A DNA stretch of 32,101 nucleotides, taken from NCBI GenBank assembly GCA_022770365.1, contig JALEHU010000012.1, positions 1 through 32,101 of the forward strand, in the 5' to 3' direction. This DNA is from Blautia sp. Its GTDB lineage: Bacteria; Bacillota; Clostridia; Lachnospirales; Lachnospiraceae. This document shows positions 15,600 to 25,108 of this stretch, piece by piece. How positions within the stretch are numbered: position 1 is the first letter of the stretch; every line of letters starts with the position of its first letter. A program made the position numbers and the translations under genes. The notes beneath the pieces were generated by a model, which did no database searches, had not been told where the DNA came from, and saw only the letters and a list, made by a program, of their open reading frames with translations.

Positions 15600-16781
15600 T
15601 CAGGAAGCTTTCGCCGGATCTTTGCTGTACAGTACTTTAAGTACGATCGGTGTAGATATCGAAGATACCATAATCAAAAAGATGACAGCCGTAAAGTATC
15701 TTGATTCAATCATCCCTACCTGCAGTCCCTTCTGAGCAACAATCAGTGCAACTTCTCCCCTTGTCATCATTCCCACACCAATTTTCAGGGCATCATTTCC
15801 ATGAAATCCAAGGACTTTTGACATCAGTCCGCACCCGATGATCTTGGTTAAAAGGCCTACGATCACAAAAAGCACACAGAACAGAAGCAAAGAGGGAGTT
15901 ACCTGATCAATATTTGTTTTCAGACCGATACTTGCAAAAAATAATGGCCCGAAAATCATATACGAACTTACGTCAACTTTTCTGGCAATATACTCGGAAT
16001 CATCAATACTGCAAAGAATAATACCAGCGACATATGCTCCTGTGATATCTGCGATTCCAAAATACTTTTCCGCCGCATAGGCCATCGCAAACGCAAGAAC
16101 AAAACCAAAAATCGGAATACGGCGAGTGTGTGGATAACGTCTATCCAGCCACTTGAAAATTCTGTATATAATCACGCCGAGTACAACAGCAACAACAAAA
16201 AACAGTACTGTACTGATGATAACAGACACTGGTTTGCTGTCCGGATCTTTCATACCCACAACAAAAGTAAGAACAATAATTCCGATCACATCATCAATAA
16301 TCGCCGCACTCATGATTGTTGTACCGGTCTCAGATTTCAGATACCCGAGTTCTTTCAGAGAAGCAACAGTAATGCTTACGGATGTTGCAGTCAGAATAAC
16401 TCCTGTAAAAACAGCAGAATAAAACTGGCTTGTTCCGCCCGGGGCAAATCCGTAATAACAGCTGTAAAGAAGATACCCTCCCAGAAGAGGAATAAATACA
16501 CCTGCACAGGCAATCAGCAGGGCTTTCCATCCTGTCTTCATCAAATCTTTCAGGCTTGTCTGCAGTCCTGCAAAAAACATCAGCAGTACAACACCGATCT
16601 CTGCCATACCGGTGATCAGTTCTGTCTGCTGCACAAGACCAAGTACACAAGGTCCGATCAGAAGACCTGCAATAATCTCCCCCACCACCTGAGGTGCCTT
16701 CAGCTTTGCTGCCAGAAGCCCACACAATTTTGCTGAGATCAGAATGATCGCTAAATCCTTAAAAATCTCATACGTTTCCAT
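15600..16781 (-). CDS. Cation:proton antiporter, CPA2 family (GerN/NapA-like)
   Basis: The 393-residue protein has 12 or so hydrophobic segments and typical CPA2 motifs. These are PQVVGEIIAGLLIGPCVLG near the N terminus, AEIGVVLLMFFAGLQT, the ion-binding IIDDVIGIIVL motif with paired Asp, ADITGAYVAGIIL, and MMTRGEVALIVA near the C terminus. It lacks the C-terminal NAD-binding RCK (TrkA-N) domain of Kef channels, so it resembles the shorter Na+(K+)/H+ antiporters GerN and NapA. It would exchange Na+ or K+ for protons across the cytoplasmic membrane. It is a single gene with a near-consensus promoter, a ~105-base leader that can fold, and a shared terminator. The ion specificity cannot be read from the sequence. 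Confidence 0.9.
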   Translation of the reverse strand: METYEIFKDLAIILISAKLCGLLAAKLKAPQVVGEIIAGLLIGPCVLGLVQQTELITGMAEIGVVLLMFFAGLQTSLKDLMKTGWKALLIACAGVFIPLLGGYLLYSCYYGFAPGGTSQFYSAVFTGVILTATSVSITVASLKELGYLKSETGTTIMSAAIIDDVIGIIVLTFVVGMKDPDSKPVSVIISTVLFFVVAVVLGVIIYRIFKWLDRRYPHTRRIPIFGFVLAFAMAYAAEKYFGIADITGAYVAGIILCSIDDSEYIARKVDVSSYMIFGPLFFASIGLKTNIDQVTPSLLLFCVLFVIVGLLTKIIGCGLMSKVLGFHGNDALKIGVGMMTRGEVALIVAQKGLQVGMIESRYFTAVIFLIMVSSISTPIVLKVLYSKDPAKAS

Positions 16782-16821
16782 CTCTTTCTATCCCCTTTGA
16801 ATAAATAATATAAAACACACG

Positions 16822-16878
16822 CAGCAGATTAATATCCCGCCATGCAGGCGGCAATTTCTGTTACTGCTGTAAATACAG
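16822..16878 (-). other. Foldable leader and palindrome upstream of the antiporter gene
   Basis: Within the predicted 5' leader, CAGCAG/CTGCTG (16822-16827 with 16864-16869) enclose a smaller CCGCC/GGCGG stem (16837-16841 with 16847-16851). CTGTAAATACAG (16867-16878) is a 12-bp palindrome about 10 bases after the predicted transcription start and could be an operator. No named RNA family was recognised. The rest of 16782-17116 holds the two divergent promoters and no gene. Confidence 0.35.
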
Positions 16879-16892
16879 ATATTTCCAGAAAG

Positions 16893-16921
16893 ATTATAGC
16901 ACCGTAAAAAATACCATGCAA
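16893..16921 (-). promoter_or_regulatory. Promoter of the antiporter gene
   Basis: On the minus strand TTGCAT (16921-16916), 17 bases and a perfect TATAAT (16898-16893). Confidence 0.75.
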
Positions 16922-17015
16922 GTAAATGAAAGAAAATTCTAAGTAAACTCCAGGTTTTGGTTAAATTGACGAAAATAGCCCTGATAATTTTCGTCTGAAA
17001 AAAATAAATTTTTAC

Positions 17016-17044
17016 TTGCTATCTTCTTCCAATTTGCATATAGT
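17016..17044 (+). promoter_or_regulatory. Promoter of the Na/Pi cotransporter gene
   Basis: TTGCTA (17016-17021), 17 bases and TATAGT (17039-17044). Immediately downstream are TTAAA direct repeats (from 17044) spaced 11-12 bases apart, which could bind a regulator. Confidence 0.55.
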
Positions 17045-17116
17045 TAAAATGTACATTAAATCTGAGTTAAATGTATGTAAAGTCACATAAACATATGATA
17101 AGGAGAATTACGCAAA

Positions 17117-18919
17117 ATGAACACGATTATCACGCTGGTCAAATTGCTGGGCGGATTGGCCATGTTTCTCTATGGAATGGAAATCATGGGCGACGGCCTG
17201 AAGCAGGGATCCGGTGAAGCACTCAAGAAATTTCTCGGCAAACTGACGCATAATGTACTTCTCGGGCTTCTTACCGGTACCATTGTCACCGCTATCATCC
17301 AGAGTTCCACGGCAACAATCGTCCTTACAGTCGGCCTTATTGGAGCAGGTATACTGAATCTCCGACAGGCGGTCAGCATCGTCCTTGGCGCAAACATCGG
17401 AACCACGGTTACTGCCCAGATCATCCGTCTGATGGATATTGACAGTTCCGGCGGCTCCATTCTCTCATTTTTTAAACCTGATTTTCTGGCACCTTTTGCC
17501 CTTGTTGTCGGCATTATCCTGGTTATGTTCATCAAGAAAAATGCCACGAAAAACACAGGTATGATCTGCCTTGGATTCGGTATTCTTTTTACCGGCCTGA
17601 TTTCCATGACAAATGCTGTAGAACCGCTGGCAGAATCCGATGCATTTGTAAATATTCTGTCGTATTTTACCGACATGCCGGTTCTTGGTATTTTTACTGG
17701 TCTGATCCTGACCGTTATCATTCAGAGTTCTTCTGCAATGGTCGGTATTCTTCAGGCACTGTCCTCCACAGGTGTCATGACCTTTGACCTGATCTATCCG
17801 ATCATCATGGGCATCAACCTCGGAACCTGCGTAACTACCGCTATGGTCTGTTCCATCGGATCTTCAAAAGATGCCAAACGTACCGGTGTGGTACATATTG
17901 TGTTCAACTGTATCGGTACGGTGCTTTTTATGATTGGCATGTCCCTTCTGCACAAAGCAGGTGCTTTTTGCGGACTCTGGGGCAGTATTGTGGACAGCGG
18001 AGGAATTGCAGACTTCCAGACTTTGTTTAACCTTGTTACTGCCATCGTTCTTCTGCCATTTACCAACGCTCTTGTAAATCTTTCCTGCAAGCTTGTCAAA
18101 GACGACCCTGTCAAAGAAGAAACCTATCCGGAACTTGCAGCACTTGATCCGAAAATCATGATTTCTCCGGCTCTGGCGCTCAGCGAAGTCACAAAATCAC
18201 TCGCTTCCATGGCAAATATCGCCAGAAACAATGTAGAAATGAGTCTGCAGCAGTTCCAGTACTATGATGAAGATCGGACAAATACCATCAATGCATACGA
18301 GGAACGTCTCGACGTATTCACAGACAAGGCAGACAACTATCTGATTGAGCTTTCCAAGAATATTGAGAATGAATCCGATAACAGACAGCTGAACATGCTG
18401 ATGCAGTGTACTCCCAATGTAGAGCGTATTGGAGATTATGCCACAAATTTTGTTGAAATGGCCCTGAAATTAAAAGAATCTGAGCTCAGCTTCTCTGATG
18501 GTGCGAAAAAAGAACTTGGAATTCTCGGAGACGCTGTCCTTGAAATACTGCGTCTTACAGTTGAGAGCCTTGAGACAGAAAACGAAACTGTTGTACGACG
18601 GATCGAACCGCTGGAAGAAGTTATTGATGACATGGTCCTTCTTCTTAAAAATCGCCATACTACAAGGCTTTGCCAGGGAATCTGCAACATTAATTCCGGC
18701 ATTATCTTTATGGACATCCTCACTCATCTGGAACGTGCTGCTGATCAGTGTTCCAGTATTGCGATGCTCATCCTTGGAATGAATAATGAAGAAATTATGC
18801 AGAATCATCATCAGTATCTGCATGAGCTCCATTCCACCGCGGATCAGTCCTATCTGGCAGAAGAGAAAAACCGCAGAGAACAGTATCTTGTTCCACTTGA
18901 AAATATTCAGTACAACTAA
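17117..18919 (+). CDS. Na+/phosphate cotransporter family protein with PhoU-like C-terminal domain
   Basis: The 600-residue protein has a membrane half (about residues 1-320) with the two inverted repeats of NptA/SLC34-type transporters. Each carries the substrate motif: IIQSSTATIVLTVG (Gln62) followed by GANIGTTVTAQ, and IIQSSSAMVGIL (about residue 200) followed by GINLGTCVTTA. Residues ~345-590 are cytoplasmic, helical and PhoU-like, with MLMQCTPNVERIGDYATNF and LTHLERAADQCSSIA. This fusion is common in bacterial Na/Pi-cotransporter II-related proteins and probably tunes transport to phosphate state. The start is preceded by AAGGAG. It is a single gene with its own promoter and terminator. 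Direction of flux in the cell is not shown; some relatives are thought to export phosphate. Confidence 0.93.
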   Translation: MNTIITLVKLLGGLAMFLYGMEIMGDGLKQGSGEALKKFLGKLTHNVLLGLLTGTIVTAIIQSSTATIVLTVGLIGAGILNLRQAVSIVLGANIGTTVTAQIIRLMDIDSSGGSILSFFKPDFLAPFALVVGIILVMFIKKNATKNTGMICLGFGILFTGLISMTNAVEPLAESDAFVNILSYFTDMPVLGIFTGLILTVIIQSSSAMVGILQALSSTGVMTFDLIYPIIMGINLGTCVTTAMVCSIGSSKDAKRTGVVHIVFNCIGTVLFMIGMSLLHKAGAFCGLWGSIVDSGGIADFQTLFNLVTAIVLLPFTNALVNLSCKLVKDDPVKEETYPELAALDPKIMISPALALSEVTKSLASMANIARNNVEMSLQQFQYYDEDRTNTINAYEERLDVFTDKADNYLIELSKNIENESDNRQLNMLMQCTPNVERIGDYATNFVEMALKLKESELSFSDGAKKELGILGDAVLEILRLTVESLETENETVVRRIEPLEEVIDDMVLLLKNRHTTRLCQGICNINSGIIFMDILTHLERAADQCSSIAMLILGMNNEEIMQNHHQYLHELHSTADQSYLAEEKNRREQYLVPLENIQYN

Positions 18920-18920
18920 T

Positions 18921-18962
18921 AAAAAACAGGAGTCTGCCCCGACGGGGAAACTCCTGTTTTTT
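18921..18962. terminator. Bidirectional terminator between the Na/Pi gene and the GH78 gene
   Basis: AAAAAACAGGAGT (18921-18933) pairs with ACTCCTGTTTTTT (18950-18962), with an inner CCCC/GGGG pairing. T-runs lie on both strands. It ends the sugar-utilisation block on the minus strand. Confidence 0.95.
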
Positions 18963-18979
18963 ATTATTTTATTGATATT

Positions 18980-21784
18980 CTATTCAACTTCACGGAGAAG
19001 TCTGTCAATTTTTTTCTGCTGCTCATATGGAACATTGGTAAACGGTCCGTTCATCAGTTCCTGAAGGGTATAAAGCTCATCCTTAAACGGCAGTTTTTTC
19101 ACAATTGAGTAATATTCTCTTTCCAGAATCTTTTTTGTCTTCTCATTTGCTTCCAGTTCTTCCATTGGCGAGTCTGCAGAATAAATCTTGCGGCATGGCA
19201 CTGTCGGCTCATATACGAAGCTGTAGGAGCCTGCAGAGACAGTTATTTCCACATTACCGCCTTTCTGTATCACAGACAGGATCCTGTCATTTCCGGCCGT
19301 CTGAGCAGCAATGACAGCCTCCTGCGCATCCGGCAGAACAATCACAGCCTGAGTGTCAAAGGGTACAGTGAACCGGAAGTGAAGTTCTTTTCCTTCAATT
19401 GCCCATTCACTGCGAATGGTACCTGCAGCAGAACGCAACGAGCCTTTTGCCCGGCGGATCTGGTAATTCGGTGCAGGTGCTATGGTAAATTTCTTAAATC
19501 CCGGTGCTTCTTCGCAGGGGCGGATTCCCAGCATATAACGGTACATCCATTCCACAATAGAGCCATAGGAATAATGGTTCAGGGAATTCATACCGGTACC
19601 GCTGATCTTTCCATTTGGAAGTACGGAATTCCAGCGCTCCCAGATGGTAGTCGCGCCCATCAGAACTTCATACAGCCATCCCGGAAAACCTTTTTCCATC
19701 AGAAGCTGATATGCCAGATCATTCATTCCGTTTTCAGACAGAACCGGACAGAGATACGGCGTGCCAACAAAACCGGTATTCAGATGATACTTATTCTTCT
19801 TCAGCAGTTCCAGAAGTCCCGCGCAGGTCTTTTCGTATGCAAAATCCGGAGTAAGCCCCATATAAAGCGCCACTACATGAGCAGTCATGGTATTCACGCA
19901 CAGACGTCCTGACGGTGTGAAATACTCATTGATAAACGCATCATGAATCTTCTGCGCAAGGTCTTTATAATAAGCAGCATCTTCTTCTTTTCCAAGAATT
20001 GCGGCCGATTTTGCAACGATATTTGTGGAATAATAGTAATAGCCGGAACAGATCAGGAACGGATCCGTCGCACCATAGACACCACCTTCCACATTTCCGT
20101 CCAGCGCCAGCCAGTCAGCATAGTGGAATCCGCTCTGCCACAGATATTTGCTGCCGTATTTCTCATCTTCACGTCTCATATAGTCGACCCAGTCCTTCAT
20201 GCTTTCATACTGACGGACAAGAATCCCCTTATCACCATAATGAAGATATACATTCCACGGAATGATAGTCGCTGCATCCCCCCATGCAGTTGAAGCATCT
20301 CCAGGATAATTGGCAACCGGAACGACATCCGGCACACTTCCGCCCAGCTTCTTCTGCTCTGCATAAACATCCTTGCCGTATTTTGTATAAAATGCATAGG
20401 TATCCATGTTAAAACATGCTGTTCCGCTGAAAATCTGGGCATCGCCTGTCCATCCGTAGCGCTCATCTCTCTGCGGGCAATCTGTAGGAACATCCAGGAA
20501 ATTGCCTTTCTGCCCCCATTTTGCATTATGTACCAGCTGGTTCACCAGCGGATCAGAAGTCTCAATATGTCCCAGTTCTTCCATTTCCGAATGGATCACA
20601 AGACCTCTGAAATCTTCCGGATCCGGCTCGCCATCCCATCCGGTGATTTTGACAAAGCGGTAGCCGTAGAATGTAAAATGCTGCCTTACGACTCTTTCCG
20701 TACCATCTGAAATATAGGTAAACTCCGCTTTTGCTGTCCGCAGATTGTCGTTGTAGAAATTGCCGTCCTGAAGGATCTCGCCGAACTGGAAAAACAGTTT
20801 TGTCCCCTTTGGTGCACTGCATCGGAAACTCAGCCATCCTACCATGTTCTGCCCCATATCCAGAACGGTTTCCTCTGCAGGTGTATGGATCACTTCAATT
20901 GGTTTCAGTCTTTCATGGATTGTGATCGGCGGGCTTAAACGAGGACTCAGTTTATCTTTATCAAGATTGATTACCTCGGTTCCATAAATCTCGCTTGTAT
21001 CCAACGTTGTATCATAAATCTCTCCCGGATAGATACCACTGTAGACCACCTGGCTTTTACGCGCCTTCCAGGCAGAATCCGTACAGATGATTTCTTCTGT
21101 TCCATCCTCATAAGTAATATGGAGTTCTGCAATGGCAGCAAGACGGTCACCGTAATTCTCTGAAGTCTGCCTCAGGCCGTACCAGCCTTTGTACCAGCCG
21201 TCACCAAGAACAATTTCAATATGGTTTCTGCCCTGTGCAAGCTCCATTTCATAGGTCTGATACTGAATCCAGGTATCAAAATCGCAAAGCCCCGGAAGGA
21301 GCACTTCATCTCCCTGTTTGCGTCCGTTCAGATACAGTTCGTAAACGCCAAGACCCACCATATACATCCTGGCTTTTTTTACAGGTTTACTGATTTCCAG
21401 TTCTTTCATCAGGACTGCCTGAACCTCTTTAGGAAGAGCCGGTGTGATCCAGTCTGCTTTCCACTCTCCTGCTTTTGCAGTCTCAAACCATGCTGTATCA
21501 CTCTCTGCTGTTTCTCCGTTTTCTGCCCATACCCGTACTTTCCAGTAATATCTCGTTTCCGGTTTCAGTTCCATCGGCAGAACATAAGCGGTACTGACAA
21601 TCTCTGACGATTCACCGGAGTCAAACACAATTTCAGAGAAATTTTCATCCAGCGCAGCAAGTACCTGAGATTTGACCTGTTTTACTGCTTCAGTCTCTTC
21701 CGCAACATAAGAGATCGTCGGCTCAGCCAGGTCGAATCCAAGCGGATTGACAAGGTGATTCACCTTTAAATGATTAATTCTCAT
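18980..21784 (-). CDS. GH78 alpha-L-rhamnosidase
   Basis: The 934-residue protein has the multi-domain GH78 layout. An N-terminal fibronectin/Ig-like domain contains YYWKVRVWAENG (about residues 80-90). Beta-sandwich domains follow, with MVGLGVYELYLNG and VLGDGWYKGWYG. The (alpha/alpha)6 catalytic domain has the acidic motif DCPQRDERYGWTGDAQIF (about residue 440) and GATTIWERWNS (about residue 720). A C-terminal beta domain carries GSLRSAAGTIRSEW. It removes non-reducing-end alpha-L-rhamnose from oligosaccharides or glycosides. No signal peptide is present, so it should act in the cytoplasm. After the usual end of GH78 there is an extra ~70-residue charged helical tail (from about residue 865). 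It follows the GH106-like gene by 74 bases with no terminator between, suggesting cotranscription. Ribosome binding site (AAAGGT) is moderate. Confidence 0.93.
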   Translation of the reverse strand: MRINHLKVNHLVNPLGFDLAEPTISYVAEETEAVKQVKSQVLAALDENFSEIVFDSGESSEIVSTAYVLPMELKPETRYYWKVRVWAENGETAESDTAWFETAKAGEWKADWITPALPKEVQAVLMKELEISKPVKKARMYMVGLGVYELYLNGRKQGDEVLLPGLCDFDTWIQYQTYEMELAQGRNHIEIVLGDGWYKGWYGLRQTSENYGDRLAAIAELHITYEDGTEEIICTDSAWKARKSQVVYSGIYPGEIYDTTLDTSEIYGTEVINLDKDKLSPRLSPPITIHERLKPIEVIHTPAEETVLDMGQNMVGWLSFRCSAPKGTKLFFQFGEILQDGNFYNDNLRTAKAEFTYISDGTERVVRQHFTFYGYRFVKITGWDGEPDPEDFRGLVIHSEMEELGHIETSDPLVNQLVHNAKWGQKGNFLDVPTDCPQRDERYGWTGDAQIFSGTACFNMDTYAFYTKYGKDVYAEQKKLGGSVPDVVPVANYPGDASTAWGDAATIIPWNVYLHYGDKGILVRQYESMKDWVDYMRREDEKYGSKYLWQSGFHYADWLALDGNVEGGVYGATDPFLICSGYYYYSTNIVAKSAAILGKEEDAAYYKDLAQKIHDAFINEYFTPSGRLCVNTMTAHVVALYMGLTPDFAYEKTCAGLLELLKKNKYHLNTGFVGTPYLCPVLSENGMNDLAYQLLMEKGFPGWLYEVLMGATTIWERWNSVLPNGKISGTGMNSLNHYSYGSIVEWMYRYMLGIRPCEEAPGFKKFTIAPAPNYQIRRAKGSLRSAAGTIRSEWAIEGKELHFRFTVPFDTQAVIVLPDAQEAVIAAQTAGNDRILSVIQKGGNVEITVSAGSYSFVYEPTVPCRKIYSADSPMEELEANEKTKKILEREYYSIVKKLPFKDELYTLQELMNGPFTNVPYEQQKKIDRLLREVE

Positions 21785-21858
21785 CGTTATCTTGTACCTT
21801 TCTGTTTTACTTCAAAACCCGATATGTTCATTTCCATATCTTGTGCAAAAACATTCCA

Positions 21859-24800
21859 TTATCTTTTCTTTAAAACAGGTGCCTTCAGCATTCCCACCGG
21901 TTTCACCTGATACTCATAGGACCATTCTTCATCTGTAGTACGCCATGCATTGGGTCCGAACCAGGTTTCTGTCTGATTGCAGTTATGTACTGTACCAAAT
22001 GTATTGATACGGCTTCCAAATACCGTAATTTCCAGAACATGGTCACCTTCCGGAATGTTACCAAGATCACAGCTGTACGGAGAAAAAGCAATCCAGCCTT
22101 TTCTCTTCCCGTCAAGAGTCACGCTAATAAACGGAGAACGGAACATTGTGACATCCACCGCATATTCACAGCCCTCAGAACGGAACGGAATCTCATAAGT
22201 CACATTTCCGCCATAGAACGGATATCCCTGGCGTGTAATATCGCCAAATGCCAGAACTTTCTCAGAAGCTTTTAATATCTGACGGCTTCCGCGGATCTCT
22301 ACGGTAAAATCTCCAAGAAGGAACAGATTTTCAATATTGGTTCTGCTGTTGTACGGAATTTCCACCTGAAGAACATGACTTCCTTCCTTCAGTACAGGAA
22401 GCGGGATGGTACGGATGCAGTGATCGGTAAACCATCCGTCTTCACGATTTACAACCTCACGGCCATCCAGAAGGATCCGTGCTTCCGGTCCGTTTTCCAT
22501 AGCCAGATGACATCCCTCAAGTTCACAGCGGCAATCCAGTGTATATTTCAGAGAAAGTGTATGTTCCAGCGGTTCGGAGGCGCTTCTTGTCCATGGCTGC
22601 GCAAACGCTTCCATACGCATAGGATAGCCGAGTTTCTCACGGAAAAGATTGTCGATGCGCAGAATCTCCTCTTCCTCCTGCCATGTTCCATGATCAAAAC
22701 GATATTCCGCAAGATCCAGCATGCTTACATTCGGTTCAGAGAATTTCACCCTGTTTTCTCCAGGTATACGGACTGTTTTCCAGTTCTCTTTTCTGTCATC
22801 CATTTCCGCAATATCTTCATGATTTTCAGCATTGCATGGAACAGACGCTGCACATCCTGCAGGCTCCAGATGAAGCAGCAGGGAATCCTGGTCATACATG
22901 GTTTTATTCAAAACAGTATTTCCGTTTTTCCAGAGGATGGCTTCTTTACAGATTTCTCCGGTCAACGTATCATACAGAGTCACATCCCATTCACCGCGAA
23001 TCGTGATTGTCAGATCTTCTTTCACAGGAAGGTCCACATTTCTCTTTCTGGTCATTACACCGCTGTGATCAAAATAGGCGCTCTCCGGTTTCTCTGTACG
23101 GTTTACGTGGGCAAGGAACAGCCAGCGGTCTGCATTTTCTTCACGCATCTGGTAAATAATATTCGTGCTTGCCGTTCCATCTGCTTCAAGAATCTCAATT
23201 TCACGGAAATCATTCAGTGCATCCAGAAGCGGAAGACGTCCAAACGGAACTATTTCTGCCTGTTCTGCAAGTTTTTTTCCTCTCTCGGAAGGACGGGCAT
23301 TTTCCAGGAACGGAATCACACCGGTAAAGATCACACGTCCTCCGGCCTGAACGAATTTTTCCAGAATATCCAGGGTCGTGCTGCGAAGTGTACGGCAGTT
23401 CGGCACAAGGATCACATCATATGCCATTTCTCCCACTTTCAGCGCAGTATAACCTCCTCCTGTCTTTACTCCATTCTCCTCTCCGGTCAGTGACGGAAGA
23501 AGTGATTCGCAGAGGAAATCAAAGTCCATAGTATTATATAACAGCCAGTCTGTGAGATGACGGAAGTCTGCGTCCATCTCTTCACGGATACCGGAAGTCT
23601 GTTCCTTTGGTCCCCAGTACAGCCAGTAAGATTCCACCGGATGCACAACACCGATACGTACATGCGCCTTGCCTCTGGTCATCGCCGTATTCACACGGGC
23701 AAAATGATCCTCCAGAAGAGAATATTCCTGATACCAGGGTGACTGATAACCGATGGCAGCAGGATAATCACGTTTTGCCTCTCCCGCCATGGAAGTCCAG
23801 GTCAGATGCTGTACACGGACTGTCACGCCAAGGGCTGCCTGCCAGTCTCCCTGAAGCTTATGACCGCGGAAATCAAAATCCCAGTTGGTCACGCCATACA
23901 GTTCGCTGAGCATTCCCTCTCTTCCAAACTGATGAACTGCACTTTCACACTGTTTTGCTGTATTTAATTCACGTCTGTCACAGAGCATATCAATTCCCGG
24001 AATATCAAAGGAGCGGTAGGAACGCATCGCTTCTCCCAGTGCTGCAGTCTGTGATTTCAGGGTAGGTTCTTCCATCATATGTCCGGTGAGTGCGATTCCG
24101 TGCTGTTGGCACCATCCGCCGATCTGGTCTGCAAATGCACCGGCAAACCGTTCTGCAATATGGTCATGATACTCATAACGGATCACAGACACCTGTCCGT
24201 CCGGAAGCTCCCAGAACAGCTCCGGAAGATGCTCCAGAAGACTTTCACCATATACTGCAGAAAAGGTTTCTTCCAGATCATCTGTATAAGGAATCACTAC
24301 ATCTTTTTTCTGTTCTGCGAAATCAAGACACTGCTTGTGGCAGAACTGCGGCTCATCGGTAAAGATAGCCGGTACATTTTCTCCAAACTGGTCTCCAAGT
24401 ATCTCTGCATATTTATCATGAGTCACTTCCATGAATTTTTTGACAGAAGCCGGATCCAGCGTATTCAGATATGCCTGATCGTTAAACCATGGATTGTCTC
24501 CGGAAATCTCCAGATAAGCAAACCATTCGTTCCATCCTTCTTTTACTGTTTCCTGATCCGTCAGCATGGCGTAATCTATCAGATACCCATCCTCCAGAAG
24601 AACCTGATAACGGGCAAGCAATGTACGTTCATTGCTTCTGACAGCCTGTCCGCTGGATCTCTTCTCACTCTCCACAATCGCCTTTCCATCCTGACATTCC
24701 GGTGTAAAGATCAGGAAGCGAATACGGTACTGATGGTCTTTTGTAACCAGTCCGCCGCCTGCTCCCGAAGGCCAGCGGTCTTCATCGTAAAGCCAGGTAA

Positions 24801-25059
24801 GCATATTGTTTTCATTGAATTTTTCATTTGCATACTTCACAAGCCCGAGAAATTCCTCACCCATGTAAGGATGATCCATTCCTGTACGGCAGTGAATATG
24901 ACCACCGCCCATTCCCATGTCTTTTAATGACTGGATGGTACGGTCAATATTTTCTTTGTCCATGCGGCAGTTCCATGCCCAGAACGGTGTTCCTCTGTAC
25001 TCACTTCCCGGATTTCGAAAAACTTCCCGTGAGAGTTCTTCTGATTTTTTGTACAACAT
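21859..25059 (-). CDS. GH106-like glycoside hydrolase, putative alpha-L-rhamnosidase
   Basis: The 1066-residue protein opens with EVFRNPGSEYRGTPFWAWN, then MDKENIDRTIQSLKDMGMGG, HIHCRTGMDHPYMGEEF and WLYDEDRWPSGAGGG. This is the pattern of GH106 and close unclassified relatives (FxNPP-x-YRpxPFWxWN and GGxxIHxRxG). A long TIM-barrel-like catalytic region runs to about residue 620, with LTGHMMEEPT and YDVILVPNCRTLRS (a beta-galactosidase-like trimerisation segment). C-terminal beta-sandwich modules contain the LLGDFTVEIRG type of binding fold. It has no signal peptide. Its place directly before GH78 and behind a YesM/YesN pair supports rhamnoside cleavage, with a different linkage or position from GH78. 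Activity on another deoxy- or uronic-acid sugar cannot be excluded. Ribosome binding site AAAGGGG. Confidence 0.8.
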   Translation of the reverse strand: MLYKKSEELSREVFRNPGSEYRGTPFWAWNCRMDKENIDRTIQSLKDMGMGGGHIHCRTGMDHPYMGEEFLGLVKYANEKFNENNMLTWLYDEDRWPSGAGGGLVTKDHQYRIRFLIFTPECQDGKAIVESEKRSSGQAVRSNERTLLARYQVLLEDGYLIDYAMLTDQETVKEGWNEWFAYLEISGDNPWFNDQAYLNTLDPASVKKFMEVTHDKYAEILGDQFGENVPAIFTDEPQFCHKQCLDFAEQKKDVVIPYTDDLEETFSAVYGESLLEHLPELFWELPDGQVSVIRYEYHDHIAERFAGAFADQIGGWCQQHGIALTGHMMEEPTLKSQTAALGEAMRSYRSFDIPGIDMLCDRRELNTAKQCESAVHQFGREGMLSELYGVTNWDFDFRGHKLQGDWQAALGVTVRVQHLTWTSMAGEAKRDYPAAIGYQSPWYQEYSLLEDHFARVNTAMTRGKAHVRIGVVHPVESYWLYWGPKEQTSGIREEMDADFRHLTDWLLYNTMDFDFLCESLLPSLTGEENGVKTGGGYTALKVGEMAYDVILVPNCRTLRSTTLDILEKFVQAGGRVIFTGVIPFLENARPSERGKKLAEQAEIVPFGRLPLLDALNDFREIEILEADGTASTNIIYQMREENADRWLFLAHVNRTEKPESAYFDHSGVMTRKRNVDLPVKEDLTITIRGEWDVTLYDTLTGEICKEAILWKNGNTVLNKTMYDQDSLLLHLEPAGCAASVPCNAENHEDIAEMDDRKENWKTVRIPGENRVKFSEPNVSMLDLAEYRFDHGTWQEEEEILRIDNLFREKLGYPMRMEAFAQPWTRSASEPLEHTLSLKYTLDCRCELEGCHLAMENGPEARILLDGREVVNREDGWFTDHCIRTIPLPVLKEGSHVLQVEIPYNSRTNIENLFLLGDFTVEIRGSRQILKASEKVLAFGDITRQGYPFYGGNVTYEIPFRSEGCEYAVDVTMFRSPFISVTLDGKRKGWIAFSPYSCDLGNIPEGDHVLEITVFGSRINTFGTVHNCNQTETWFGPNAWRTTDEEWSYEYQVKPVGMLKAPVLKKR

Positions 25060-25108
25060 AGTTTATCCCCTTTACATTATCTAATTTGATACCAAAAAGT
25101 ATTTTGCA

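Noticed and set aside
22375-23493. Plus-strand 372-aa open frame
   Set aside because: It lies antisense inside the well-supported GH106-like gene; the translation has no recognisable domain and an odd His/Phe/Cys-rich composition.
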